Positions 7,306 to 15,637 of a stretch of 64,000 nt of DNA are shown piece after piece. This stretch comes from Deinococcus cellulosilyticus NBRC 106333 = KACC 11606 (GTDB taxonomy: Bacteria > Deinococcota > Deinococci > Deinococcales > Deinococcaceae), in the NCBI RefSeq assembly GCF_007990775.1, contig NZ_BJXB01000001.1, forward strand, positions 186,001 to 250,000, written 5' to 3'. Position numbers and translations under genes: made by a program. The notes below the pieces were generated by a model. It saw nothing but the letters and a program-made list of their open reading frames with translations. It did no database searches and was not told where the DNA came from. Numbering within the stretch: the first letter of the stretch is position 1; every line of letters starts with the position of its first letter.

Positions 7306-8619
7306 GTGCGTGTTACACGTCCCCTGACCCTGCTCCTCCTGATGGGGTCCCTTCACAGCCTTGCGGCTCCGGTGACACCGCAGGACATCCTGAACCTGAT
7401 TCCCGCTTCTCCTGCCGGACAGAACCTGGCGCTCAGTGAACAACAGGCCCAGCAGACCCTCAATGCAGCACAGGCAGCCCTGGATCTGAAAGTCACTGCA
7501 GGTGGCAATTATTCGCTGAACACCACAGATTTCACCAGCACCCAGCAGAGCGGGAGTATCAACCTGGGGGTGTCTCTGCCCGTACTGCCCTGGGGAAGTG
7601 CTTTTGACAGCCTGAAAACCACCCAGCGCAATTACAAGGCAGCATTGCTGGACGCTCAGGACGCCCGAAACAGCCTGACCAGCAAGTTGATTTCAGGGTA
7701 TTACAGCATCCTGCTGGCCGAACTGGACCTCAGACTCGCAAAACAGAATCAAAGGCTGGCAGAAGTGCAGCTTCAGGTGGTGCAGCAACAGAAAAATCAG
7801 GGCACCGCTGCCCAGGAGGCCTTGCTCCAGGCCCAGCAGAAACTCGGCACCACCCAGGTGAACACCCTGAAAGCCCAGAATGCTCTGGATGCAGCCCGGG
7901 CCACCCTCTCGAACACCCTGGGAAGGCCCATCCCTGAAGGGGAATACACGGCAGCAGTCCTCACAGGTCTGCCTGAACGCACCCTGGAGGCGTGGAACGC
8001 CCTTGCCCTCTCGCAACGCAGTGACCTCCAGAAAGCAGCCCTCAAGCTGGAAGCTGCCCAGGACGCCCTGAATCATGCCCTGGAAGACCGCTGGAGGCCT
8101 GCAGGGACCCTCTCCACTGGACTCAGCAGCGGTGCATTCGGGGTGGATGTCAGCCTGAACGTGCAGACGGGTGTGCTCAGCAGCAGTGCAAGTTATGCGT
8201 TTCAGGATGGAGGCCCTGGAGGCTACAAATTCAGCCTGTCCGCAAGCATCCCGATTGTGGACGCCAGCCAGGACGCCACCATTCAGGCCAATCAACTTGC
8301 TGTGCAGGTGGCACAGGCCACTGTGGAAAGCACAAAACAGAGCGCCCTGCTGGATGTGGCCCAGAAATACGCCAGCGTGCAGGTGGCGGCCTTGCAGGTC
8401 AAGAATGCCAGCGGTGCCCTTGCTGTTGCCGCCGAGCACCTGAAAGTCACGGAGGCACGGGTCAAGGCTGGACTCAGCACCCCACTGGACCTGACGTCTG
8501 CCCAGATCGCACTGGCACAGGCTGAAAAAGACAGAACCGCTGCAGAGGTTTCCCTGCTGACCGCCAACCTGGACCTGATGAATGCAGCAGGACAGACCTA
8601 CCGAGGAGGAGTGTTGTGA
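7306..8619 (+). CDS. TolC-like outer-membrane efflux protein, first copy
   Basis: A 437-residue outer-membrane factor for type I/tripartite export. A signal peptide (hydrophobic LTLLLLMGSLHSLA then cleavage near AAP) is followed by two long alpha-helical repeats rich in Ala, Gln and Leu (for example LALSEQQAQQTLNAAQAALD and VQVAQATVESTKQSALLDV) and short strand segments, the pattern of the TolC family. The GTG at 7306 is chosen because GGAGGT ends six bases before it; no better ATG is in frame. It is the first gene of an operon whose members overlap by 4 bp, with a second TolC-like gene immediately downstream. Confidence 0.85.
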   Translation: MRVTRPLTLLLLMGSLHSLAAPVTPQDILNLIPASPAGQNLALSEQQAQQTLNAAQAALDLKVTAGGNYSLNTTDFTSTQQSGSINLGVSLPVLPWGSAFDSLKTTQRNYKAALLDAQDARNSLTSKLISGYYSILLAELDLRLAKQNQRLAEVQLQVVQQQKNQGTAAQEALLQAQQKLGTTQVNTLKAQNALDAARATLSNTLGRPIPEGEYTAAVLTGLPERTLEAWNALALSQRSDLQKAALKLEAAQDALNHALEDRWRPAGTLSTGLSSGAFGVDVSLNVQTGVLSSSASYAFQDGGPGGYKFSLSASIPIVDASQDATIQANQLAVQVAQATVESTKQSALLDVAQKYASVQVAALQVKNASGALAVAAEHLKVTEARVKAGLSTPLDLTSAQIALAQAEKDRTAAEVSLLTANLDLMNAAGQTYRGGVL

Positions 8620-9659
8620 GAAAAAGCATTGTGGTGATGGCCCTTCTGGCCAGCGGCTTGGCTGCTGCACAGACAAACACAACCGTGACCTTTCAGAACG
8701 TCCTGAAACTGGCCCTGGACCGGGGCACCGATGTGGCGAACCAGAAAACAGCCCTCGCCACCGCACAGACCGACCTGAAGGCCAAAACCGAGGACCCCAG
8801 CACCCTGATTCTTCCCCTGACCCAGGCCCAGCAGAGCGTGAAGCTTGAGACATTAAAGCTGGACTTTGTGAAACTGCAGGTGGCCCAGAACGTGCTGAAC
8901 GCCTACCTGAATGTGCTGGAAGCGCAGGAGAACCTGAACGTCCTCAAAGCCCAGCTTGACCTCGACCAGATGAACCTGGACATCGCAAAAGCCAAGCTGG
9001 CCACCAAAAATGCAACACAACTGGACGTCAGCAAGGCCCAGAACACCTTCAACTCCAGCCAGCAGGATCACAAGAACGCCCAGGCGAATTTCCCTGTTCT
9101 GAAAGAGAAACTGGACGCATTTACAGGTGGAGCTCTGGCCAACACCTTCACGGTCAGCGAACCCCAGCTGAAAGTCACCTCCTACACCCTCAGTGACCTG
9201 CTGAAAAACGCCGAGAGCAAACTGCCCACCCTGCTGCAGAACAACCACAGCGTGACCATCGCCCAGATGAACGTGCAGTTCTCGGACAACGATTACACCC
9301 CCAGAAGCACCCTGGACAGTGCAAAAGCCACGCTGGAAACCTCACAGCGTGCCCTGGCCTCCCAGCGCACCAGCACACAGAGCAGCATCAAGGACGCTTA
9401 CCAGAATGTCAGCAGCACCCAGGAGCGCATCAAGGTGAGCCAGGAGGACCTGAACAACGCCCAGGCGACCCTCAAGCAGGATCAGGCCAGGTACAAAAAC
9501 GGCACCATTGCCCGCTACCAGCTCAGGCAGTCTGAAGTGGCAGCCCTGAAAGCAGAACAGACCTACCTGCAGGCCAGAGACAGTTATCTGAAAGCTGTGG
9601 CGGCCCTGGCTGTGGCCTCGGGAACAGACACCCTGAACACCCTGGGAGGCCCCCAGTGA
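8616..9659 (+). CDS. TolC-like outer-membrane efflux protein, second copy
   Basis: A 347-residue paralogue of the preceding gene, with a signal peptide (MRKSIVVMALLASGLAAAQ), then TolC-type helical repeats (LKLALDRGTDVANQKTALAT, LDISKA-like segments, TLKQDQARYKNGTIARYQL). It is shorter than typical TolC. The GTG start overlaps the previous stop by four bases (GTGA) with GAGGAGG upstream, so it is translationally coupled. Two outer-membrane factors in one operon for one ABC pump is unusual; they could form a hetero-oligomer or act alternately. The function is inferred from family and context only. Confidence 0.8.
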   Translation: MRKSIVVMALLASGLAAAQTNTTVTFQNVLKLALDRGTDVANQKTALATAQTDLKAKTEDPSTLILPLTQAQQSVKLETLKLDFVKLQVAQNVLNAYLNVLEAQENLNVLKAQLDLDQMNLDIAKAKLATKNATQLDVSKAQNTFNSSQQDHKNAQANFPVLKEKLDAFTGGALANTFTVSEPQLKVTSYTLSDLLKNAESKLPTLLQNNHSVTIAQMNVQFSDNDYTPRSTLDSAKATLETSQRALASQRTSTQSSIKDAYQNVSSTQERIKVSQEDLNNAQATLKQDQARYKNGTIARYQLRQSEVAALKAEQTYLQARDSYLKAVAALAVASGTDTLNTLGGPQ

Positions 9660-11023
9660 CACCCCGCACCCGGGGCTTCCTGATTGCAGGAGGCGTTGTG
9701 CTGGCCCTGGGCGCAGGTGGAGGCTGGTACTGGACCACCCAGAAAAACAAACCTGCCGAAACTGCGGTGGCCCAGATCCAGACCGCGCAGGTCACCACGC
9801 AGGATTTCCAGATCACCGTGGAGGGTCCAGGGTCCCTGCAGGCCAGCAACACCTATGCCGTGAAATCCAATGTTTCGGGAAAGGTGCAGCAACTGAAAAA
9901 CGTGGGGGACCGGGTGGTGCGGGGGCAACTCATCGCCCGCATTGACCCCACCCAGTACCAGCAGGCCGTGACCGACGCCCAGATTTCCCTGCAGAAAGCC
10001 CAGCTTCAACTCGACACCCTGAAAACCAACCAGAGCAGCACCATCCTTTCTCAGCAGCAAAGCATCACCAGTGCACAGATCAGCTACGACAATGCGCTCT
10101 CCGATTACAACACCGCCGCCGCTGCCCTGAAAGCCAACCAGACCATCTACAACGCTGGAGGCATCAGTGCTCAGGCCCTGCAGGACTCGAAAAACGCCGT
10201 GCAGAAAGCAGAGAGCGCCCTGTCAAATGCGAAACTGACCCTGGCGAGTGCAAGGGAAAACCTCTCCACCAAGAGCACCACCGGACAGCAGGACATCAGG
10301 AGTGCCCAGCTTGCCGTGGATCAGGCCAGACTGTCCATCAAGACCGCCCAGGACAACCTGGCCCAGACCAAAATCTTTGCCCCCATCTCGGGGGTGATCA
10401 GCACCCTGGACAGCCCGGATGGCACCATGGTCTCTGCAAACAGTGGCGTGCTGACCTTACAGGACGACAGCAAAGTCAAGGTACCCGTGCAGGTGGATGA
10501 AACCGAGATCAGCAAGGTCAAGGTGGGACAGCGGGTGGAAGTCACGCTGGATGCCCTCCCCGACCAGACCTTTGAAGGGAAAGTCACCCAGGTGGACCCC
10601 TCTGCCACCATCTCCAACAACATTGCTGTTTTCAATGCCACGGTCACGCTGGAAAACCCGGATCGGGTGCTTCGTCCGGGCATGAGTGCAGAATCCACCA
10701 TCATCACCCTGGAAGTGCCTGGCGCAATGATGGTGCCGAAAACAGCGGTGGACACGGTCAGGCGGCGGTCTTACGTCAACGTGCAGAAAGAGGATGGCAG
10801 CATCGAGGCCGTGCGGGTCACCACGGGACCCGACGATGGCAGCAACGTGGTGATCGAATCGGGCCTGGAGCCCGGGCAGAACGTGGTTCTGCCCACCACC
10901 GCTTCTGCAGCAGGTGGTCAGAACGGTCAGGGAGGACAGAACCGCCAGAACACTGGCAACAATTTCCGGGGCGGAGCAGGCTTCGGGATTCCACTTGGTG
11001 GAGGATTCGGGGGCGGCAGATGA
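9656..11023 (+). CDS. MacA-like periplasmic adaptor (HlyD/RND-MFP family)
   Basis: A 455-residue adaptor linking the inner-membrane ABC pump to the TolC channels. One N-terminal membrane helix (LIAGGVVLALGAGGGWYW), then the lipoyl-type half (AVKSNVSGKVQQLKNVGDRV...GQLIARID), a long coiled-coil hairpin (about 110-235), the second lipoyl half (KIFAPISGVISTLDSPDGTMV) and beta-barrel domains. The last 40 residues are an odd Gln/Gly/Asn tail (GGQNGQGGQNRQ and GGAGFGIPLGGGFGGG) resembling the repeats of the secreted protein encoded at 13014. The GTG start overlaps the upstream stop (GTGA) and the gene overlaps the ATPase gene by ATGA. Confidence 0.88.
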   Translation: MTPRTRGFLIAGGVVLALGAGGGWYWTTQKNKPAETAVAQIQTAQVTTQDFQITVEGPGSLQASNTYAVKSNVSGKVQQLKNVGDRVVRGQLIARIDPTQYQQAVTDAQISLQKAQLQLDTLKTNQSSTILSQQQSITSAQISYDNALSDYNTAAAALKANQTIYNAGGISAQALQDSKNAVQKAESALSNAKLTLASARENLSTKSTTGQQDIRSAQLAVDQARLSIKTAQDNLAQTKIFAPISGVISTLDSPDGTMVSANSGVLTLQDDSKVKVPVQVDETEISKVKVGQRVEVTLDALPDQTFEGKVTQVDPSATISNNIAVFNATVTLENPDRVLRPGMSAESTIITLEVPGAMMVPKTAVDTVRRRSYVNVQKEDGSIEAVRVTTGPDDGSNVVIESGLEPGQNVVLPTTASAAGGQNGQGGQNRQNTGNNFRGGAGFGIPLGGGFGGGR

Positions 11024-11709
11024 CCCCCGTCGTCGACATCCGGCAGGTCAAGAAAATCTACAAGATGGGTGAGGACACCTTTGAAGCCCTCAAAGGGGTG
11101 GATGTCACCATCGACCCGGGTGAAATGGTCTCCCTGATCGGACCTTCTGGATCTGGCAAAACCACCCTGATGCAGATCATTGGTTTGCTGGACCGTCCTT
11201 CTGCAGGTCAGTACCTCCTCAGTGGTCAGGATGTCACCCAGCTCAGCGAAAACCAGCGCAGCGAATTCCGAAACCAGCACATTGGCTTTGTCTTTCAGGC
11301 CTTTTACCTGCTCTCCAGAATGAATGTTCTGGAGAACGTCGAGGTTCCGCTGACCTACGCAGGGATGGGAGCCCGGGAACGCAGAGAGATCGCCATGGGT
11401 CTGCTGGAAAAAGTCGGGCTTGCAGACAAATGGAGAAACCTTCCCTCTCAGCTTTCTGGGGGGCAAAAACAGCGGGTGGCCATTGCCCGTGCCCTCACCA
11501 CCAACCCAAGTTTGCTGCTGGCCGATGAACCCACCGGAGCTTTAGATACCCGAACCGGCCATGAAGTGATGAACCTCTTCGAGTCCCTGAACCAGGAAGG
11601 GGTGACCGTGGTGATCGTCACCCACGAGATGGAAGTCGCAGAGCGCACCCGGCGCATCATCCGCATCCGGGATGGCAACATCGAGCGTCCGCAGGTGGAA
11701 CACGCATGA
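11020..11709 (+). CDS. MacB/LolD-type ABC transporter ATPase
   Basis: A 229-residue ATPase subunit of the type VII ABC (MacB/LolCDE/FtsE) family. It has Walker A GPSGSGKTT near residues 40-48, the signature LSGGQKQRVAIARAL, and Walker B LLLADEPTGALDT. In this family ATP hydrolysis drives mechanotransmission through the permease to the periplasmic adaptor and does not move substrate across the inner membrane. ATGA overlaps link it to the adaptor gene before and the permease gene after it, so the three proteins are made in step. Confidence 0.93.
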   Translation: MTPVVDIRQVKKIYKMGEDTFEALKGVDVTIDPGEMVSLIGPSGSGKTTLMQIIGLLDRPSAGQYLLSGQDVTQLSENQRSEFRNQHIGFVFQAFYLLSRMNVLENVEVPLTYAGMGARERREIAMGLLEKVGLADKWRNLPSQLSGGQKQRVAIARALTTNPSLLLADEPTGALDTRTGHEVMNLFESLNQEGVTVVIVTHEMEVAERTRRIIRIRDGNIERPQVEHA

Positions 11710-13001
11710 GCAGCACCAGAACCACCTCCAGAACGCACCCCTCAAAGCCTTCCAGACGGAGCATCGGTCCAGGGGTGATTTTCCGCATCGCCTGGAAAGC
11801 CATCATCGGGAATCCCCTCAGGTCGGCCCTGACCGTGCTGGGGGTGGTGATCGGGGTGGCCGCCGTGGTCGCCCTGGTGATGATCGGACAGGGCTCGACC
11901 AGCAACATCACCCGATCCCTGGAGAGCCTCGGAACCAACCTGCTCACTGTCGGTCCCAACTTTGGGGGCAGAAACACCGGTGGAGGGGGCATTGTTCGAT
12001 CTGGGGACCGCCAGAGCATCACCATGAAAGACGTGGAGGCCCTGCAGCGGCAACTCGGAACCCAGGTGGCAGGCATTGCCCCGGTCAGCCAGGGACGTTA
12101 CCAGATCAAATTCGGCAAGAACAACCTGAATGTGCAGGTCACTGGAACCTGGCCCGATTACTCAACGGTGCGCAACTCGGCTGTGGAGAAAGGGGCTTTC
12201 TTCACCCAGACAGATGTGGATACCCGCAAACGCACCGCAGTGATTGGATATGGCGTTGCACAGGACCTGCTGACAGATGTGGACCCCATCGGGCAGAAAA
12301 TCCGCATTGGTGGGATCTCGTTCACCGTGGTGGGCGTGTTGCCAGACAAAGGGGATGCTGGATTCTCCAACGCCAATTACAGCGTGCTGATTCCCCTCTC
12401 CACCTTCCAGAAACGCCTATCAAGATCCAGCACCTCCAACCCCACCGTCAGCAACATCTACATTCAGGGACCGGACCAGAAAACCCTCAAGGACCTGCAA
12501 AACACCGTCACCGAAATCATGGCCGCACAACATGAGCAGAGTGATCCAACAAGTTACGACTTCCAGGTGCAAAACCAGGCCGATGCTCTGGAAAGTGTGA
12601 ACCAGGTCTCCCAGACGCTCACCCTCTTTCTGGGCGGTGTGGCTGGAATCAGTCTGCTGGTGGGCGGCATTGGCATCATGAACATCATGCTGGTTTCGGT
12701 CACCGAACGCACCCGCGAAATCGGCATCCGCAAAGCCCTGGGGGCCAAACCCAGAGACATCCTCACCCAGTTTTTGACCGAATCCGTGGTGCTCTCCGTG
12801 GGAGGGGGCCTGCTCGGGATTGCCATTGGACTGGGACTCGCAAACGGAGTTGGGAAACTCCTGAACATCACCCCCGTGATGTCGCCCACCAGCATGCTGC
12901 TGGCCTTCTCGTTCTCGGTGGTGGTCGGGGTCTTTTTTGGATATTACCCTGCCAGCCGTGCCGCACGCCTCGATCCTGTGGATTCCCTCCGGTACGAGTA
13001 A
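11706..13001 (+). CDS. MacB/FtsX-type ABC permease
   Basis: A 431-residue permease with the MacB topology: one membrane helix after a basic N-terminus (LRSALTVLGVVIGVAAVVALV), a large periplasmic core of about 220 residues, then three helices at the C-terminus containing the FtsX signature TERTREIGIRKALGAKPRDI. With the ATPase made separately this is a split MacB. It presumably pairs with the MacA-like adaptor and one or both TolC proteins encoded upstream. The likely cargo is a periplasmic peptide, lipid or protein; the adjacent Gln/Gly-repeat secreted protein is a candidate by position only. Confidence 0.92.
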   Translation: MSSTRTTSRTHPSKPSRRSIGPGVIFRIAWKAIIGNPLRSALTVLGVVIGVAAVVALVMIGQGSTSNITRSLESLGTNLLTVGPNFGGRNTGGGGIVRSGDRQSITMKDVEALQRQLGTQVAGIAPVSQGRYQIKFGKNNLNVQVTGTWPDYSTVRNSAVEKGAFFTQTDVDTRKRTAVIGYGVAQDLLTDVDPIGQKIRIGGISFTVVGVLPDKGDAGFSNANYSVLIPLSTFQKRLSRSSTSNPTVSNIYIQGPDQKTLKDLQNTVTEIMAAQHEQSDPTSYDFQVQNQADALESVNQVSQTLTLFLGGVAGISLLVGGIGIMNIMLVSVTERTREIGIRKALGAKPRDILTQFLTESVVLSVGGGLLGIAIGLGLANGVGKLLNITPVMSPTSMLLAFSFSVVVGVFFGYYPASRAARLDPVDSLRYE

Positions 13002-13013
13002 GAAAGGAAAACC

Positions 13014-13631
13014 ATGAAAAAACACCTCCTCTTCATCAGCCTTCTGCTCCTCACCACACCCGCCCTGGCCCAGCAGAACCAGGGACAGAATCCGGGAGGA
13101 CAGGGGCAACGCCAGTTCCAAATTGATCCAGCACAACGGGCCAGGATGCAGGCCTTTCAGCCTGTGCTGGACCTCTCCCGCACCCTGCGTATGCTTCCAG
13201 AACTGCACAAGCAGAAAGGGCTGACCATCACCAAAACGCAGGCCAGCAAACTGATCCCCATCATCAAAGACATCCAGACCCGCAAATCCCTGAAACCCCA
13301 GGATGCAGACGCCCTGCTCGGCAAGATTGAAGATGTGCTCACCGATCCGCAGCTGACCTGGATCGACAAACAGCAGATCCGCAGACCCGGTCAGGGAGGA
13401 CAGAACGGACAGAATGGGCAGGGAGGGCAAAATGGACAGAACCGTCAGGGCGGACAATTCCAGGGCAATGGCCAGAATGGGCAGGGAGGGCAGAACAGAC
13501 AGGGCGGTCAGGGAGGCAACCGTGGCTTCGGGGGCTTCCAGGCCATGATGACCGCTGCAAACCCCTTCACTGTGGACCCGTTCAAAGGACAGGTGACGGC
13601 CCTGATGGGTGTGCTGCAGAAGGTCAAATGA
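13014..13631 (+). CDS. Secreted Gln/Gly/Asn-repeat protein
   Basis: A 205-residue exported protein, last in the exporter operon (12 bp after the permease stop, AAAGGA ribosome site). A clear signal peptide (KKHLLFISLLLLTTPALA) precedes QQNQGQNPGGQGQ, a helical middle (about 40-120, LSRTLRMLPELHKQKGLTI) and a repetitive region (about 122-172) of GQNGQ, GGQNR and GQGG units. The C-terminus returns to ordinary sequence (FTVDPFKGQVTALMGVLQ). The middle could be a periplasmic spy/CpxP-like helical domain, but I cannot prove it. The repeat resembles the C-terminal tail of the MacA-like adaptor of the same operon. Confidence 0.75.
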   Translation: MKKHLLFISLLLLTTPALAQQNQGQNPGGQGQRQFQIDPAQRARMQAFQPVLDLSRTLRMLPELHKQKGLTITKTQASKLIPIIKDIQTRKSLKPQDADALLGKIEDVLTDPQLTWIDKQQIRRPGQGGQNGQNGQGGQNGQNRQGGQFQGNGQNGQGGQNRQGGQGGNRGFGGFQAMMTAANPFTVDPFKGQVTALMGVLQKVK

Positions 13632-13648
13632 GGCCCTGAAACGCATTG

Positions 13649-13681
13649 CTGTAGGGGCGAGCCGACGGCTCGCCCCTACAG
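13649..13681. repeat. REP-like perfect palindrome (16-bp arms)
   Basis: CTGTAGGGGCGAGCCG at 13649-13664, one A, then its exact complement to 13681. It closes the exporter operon and may act as terminator or mRNA stabiliser, but lacks a T-tract and has the form of an extragenic palindromic repeat. Confidence 0.65.
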
Positions 13682-13706
13682 TGGTGGATTGAGATTTCTG
13701 CCACGA

Positions 13707-13771
13707 GGGCGCAGCGTGCTGTCTTGTGCAAAACAGGAGACCGCATCCTGGTCTCCTTGCACGCTGCGCCC
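13707..13771. repeat. Nested palindrome related to the preceding repeat
   Basis: GGGCGCAGCGTGC (13707-13719) pairs with GCACGCTGCGCCC (13759-13771); inside, AGGAGACC (13735-13742) pairs with GGTCTCCT (13750-13757). The right edge runs into GCCCCTACA, the same terminal sequence as the palindrome 80 bp to the left, so the two look like members of one repeat family in tandem. Confidence 0.6.
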
Positions 13772-13793
13772 CTACATGGGTGGTGACAAGTTT

Positions 13794-13821
13794 CTGCCTT
13801 CTGCCTTCTGCCTTCTGCCTC
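13794..13821. repeat. Heptanucleotide tandem repeat CTGCCTT
   Basis: Three exact and one variant CTGCCTT units in a row. The same heptamer, in the other orientation (AAGGCAG), occurs inside glnS at 18712-18746. Confidence 0.7.
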
Positions 13822-13887
13822 CTGCTGCGCTGTCACATCCAAACCTCCAAAAAAGATCTAATCTGGGATTGATCTTGTGGAGGTCTC

Positions 13888-14667
13888 ATGAAACGATTCA
13901 AAAAAGCCATCACCGCTGGACTGGTCCTGCTGGGCATGTGGTCCGTGGCCCAGGCCCAGTTTGCTGGAGGTCTGGGAGGCAAAATCAACAACCCCATCGG
14001 GGCCACGCAGGGGCAGTCTGTGCTGAACAACCTGAACCGGGACAGCCTGTTTGGCAGGCAGGGCCAGACGGAAATCACACGTCCTGCAAACACGGCAGTC
14101 ACCACGGAGCCGAAAACCGAAAACCCTCAGCTGACTTCTCAGGTGACCCGAAAAGATGCAGGTTTTACTCCTGGACCGCACATCTACCCCCAGAAGCTTG
14201 CAGCGACGCTGGACCCTTCAATGGTGGACCAGCAACAGGCAGCGGACATCTTTGAGCAACTGCTGCAGGTGTACGATGAGCAGGTGGCCTCCCAGGACGC
14301 CCGCCTGAAAAACAATGTGGTGGGGGCCATGGTGTACTCGACTTACGTCTCTTACTACATCCTGACCGGAATTGAACTGACCGAGCCCCAGCAGGAAGGT
14401 CTTTTTGCTGCCCTGAACCGCACCCTCCTTGCCGAACCCAACTTCACTTCACTGGACGACACCACCCGGCAGGAGATGTACGAGGCCCTGGTGATCACAG
14501 CCTCCACTGCACTGGGCACCTACAGCAACTCTGCCACCGATGCTTCACAACTGGACACCGCCGAGATGCTCTCGGAGTACCTGATCCAGACGATTTTCCA
14601 GCACAGCGCTGAAGAGTTGCAGTTCACGGATGATGGGGTTCAGCTCATTGAAGCGTCTTACATGTGA
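13888..14667 (+). CDS. Secreted protein of unknown function (259 aa)
   Basis: Exported protein with signal peptide (about residues 1-23, LVLLGMWSVAQA) and a strong ribosome site GGAGG ahead of the ATG. Residues 24-100 are Gly/Asn/Gln/Thr-rich and probably flexible; residues 105-259 are helical (QAADIFEQLLQVYDEQVAS, NNVVGAMVYSTYVSYYILTG). The layout (signal, disordered stretch, helical domain with a central Tyr-rich hydrophobic helix) resembles the DUF6683-type proteins I recall from Deinococcus, but this is not certain. It follows the repeat cluster and is probably its own unit. Confidence 0.65.
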   Translation: MKRFKKAITAGLVLLGMWSVAQAQFAGGLGGKINNPIGATQGQSVLNNLNRDSLFGRQGQTEITRPANTAVTTEPKTENPQLTSQVTRKDAGFTPGPHIYPQKLAATLDPSMVDQQQAADIFEQLLQVYDEQVASQDARLKNNVVGAMVYSTYVSYYILTGIELTEPQQEGLFAALNRTLLAEPNFTSLDDTTRQEMYEALVITASTALGTYSNSATDASQLDTAEMLSEYLIQTIFQHSAEELQFTDDGVQLIEASYM

Positions 14668-14672
14668 TGGTT

Positions 14673-14678
14673 TATGCT
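14673..14678 (+). promoter_or_regulatory. Leaderless -10 box of pdxY
   Basis: TATGCT with seven bases to the ATG at 14686. It sits directly after the stop of the preceding secreted protein gene, giving pdxY its own promoter. Confidence 0.5.
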
Positions 14679-14685
14679 GGATGCC

Positions 14686-15585
14686 ATGACTGAAGTTTCA
14701 AGACAACAGCAGAACATCCTCTCGATTCAGTCCTGGGTTTCTTTTGGACATGTGGGGAACGCCGCTGCAACGTTCCCCCTGCAACGCATGGGGTTCAACG
14801 TGTGGGTGGTCAACACCGTGCAGTTCTCCAACCACACCGGGTACGGGAAATGGAAGGGCATGGTCTTCCCTCCCGAGCATGTGCGGGAAATCATTGAGGG
14901 CATCTCGGAGCGCACTTCCCTGGCTGAGTGCGATGCGGTGCTCTCCGGTTACATGGGAGATGCCAACACCGTGGCCGCCATTCTGGAAGCGGTGCGGCGT
15001 GTGCGGGAGGCCAACCCGAAAGCCCTTTACTGCTGCGATCCTGTGATGGGGGATGTGGGCCGGGGGGTCTTTGTGCGCCCCGAAATCCCAGACGTGATGA
15101 AGGCCCTGGCCGTGAAGGCCGCTGACATCGTGACCCCCAACCAGTTTGAACTCGAACTCCTGACCGGACACACCGCAACCACCCTGCAGGACATTCTGGC
15201 TGCCGTGGAATTGCTGCGTTCGCAGATTCACCAGGATGGACCCCGCATTGTCATGGTCACCAGTGTGATCCGCGAGGATGCCTCCAAAGACCACATTGAA
15301 ACCCTGGCCGTTTCAGATGAGGGGGCATGGCTGGTTCAGACCCCCATGATTCCTCTGGACCCGCCCCGAAACGGAACCGGAGATGCCATTGCGGCCCTCT
15401 TCCTGGGGAACTACCTGAAGACCCGCGATGTCAAAAGCAGTCTGGAGAATGCGGTGTCTGCACTGTATGCGCTGCTGGACCTTACCCACCAGAGGGGCAC
15501 CAGGGAGATTCAACTGATCGCTGCACAGGAAGAATACGTGCAACCGAGCCGCAAGTTTGAAGCGACACCTGTTCAGAAGTCCTGA
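14686..15585 (+). CDS. pdxY: Pyridoxal kinase PdxY
   Basis: A 299-residue ribokinase-fold kinase that phosphorylates pyridoxal to pyridoxal 5'-phosphate in the salvage pathway. Family landmarks are [13 protein letters not shown] near the N-terminus, [53 protein letters not shown] and the anion-hole/catalytic [14 protein letters not shown]. Length matches the family. The ATG at 14686 is preferred over the one at 14674 because a TATGCT box lies seven bases before it. An intrinsic terminator follows the gene. Confidence 0.92.
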   Translation: MTEVSRQQQNILSIQSWVSFGHVGNAAATFPLQRMGFNVWVVNTVQFSNHTGYGKWKGMVFPPEHVREIIEGISERTSLAECDAVLSGYMGDANTVAAILEAVRRVREANPKALYCCDPVMGDVGRGVFVRPEIPDVMKALAVKAADIVTPNQFELELLTGHTATTLQDILAAVELLRSQIHQDGPRIVMVTSVIREDASKDHIETLAVSDEGAWLVQTPMIPLDPPRNGTGDAIAALFLGNYLKTRDVKSSLENAVSALYALLDLTHQRGTREIQLIAAQEEYVQPSRKFEATPVQKS

Positions 15586-15600
15586 GATTCCTGACCAAAA

Positions 15601-15630
15601 AGCCCTGTGAATCGTGCAGGGCTCTTTTTT
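15601..15630 (+). terminator. Intrinsic terminator after pdxY
   Basis: AGCCCTG (15601-15607) pairs with CAGGGCT (15617-15623), followed by C and six T. Confidence 0.85.
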
Positions 15631-15637
15631 GTTCGGT

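Noticed and set aside
9656..13001. Drug-resistance (macrolide) function for the MacAB-like pump
   Set aside because: Family resemblance does not give the substrate; most such pumps move peptides, lipids or proteins.
13794..13821. Heptamer array as CRISPR or coding microsatellite
   Set aside because: Seven-base units without spacers; it is a simple tandem repeat.
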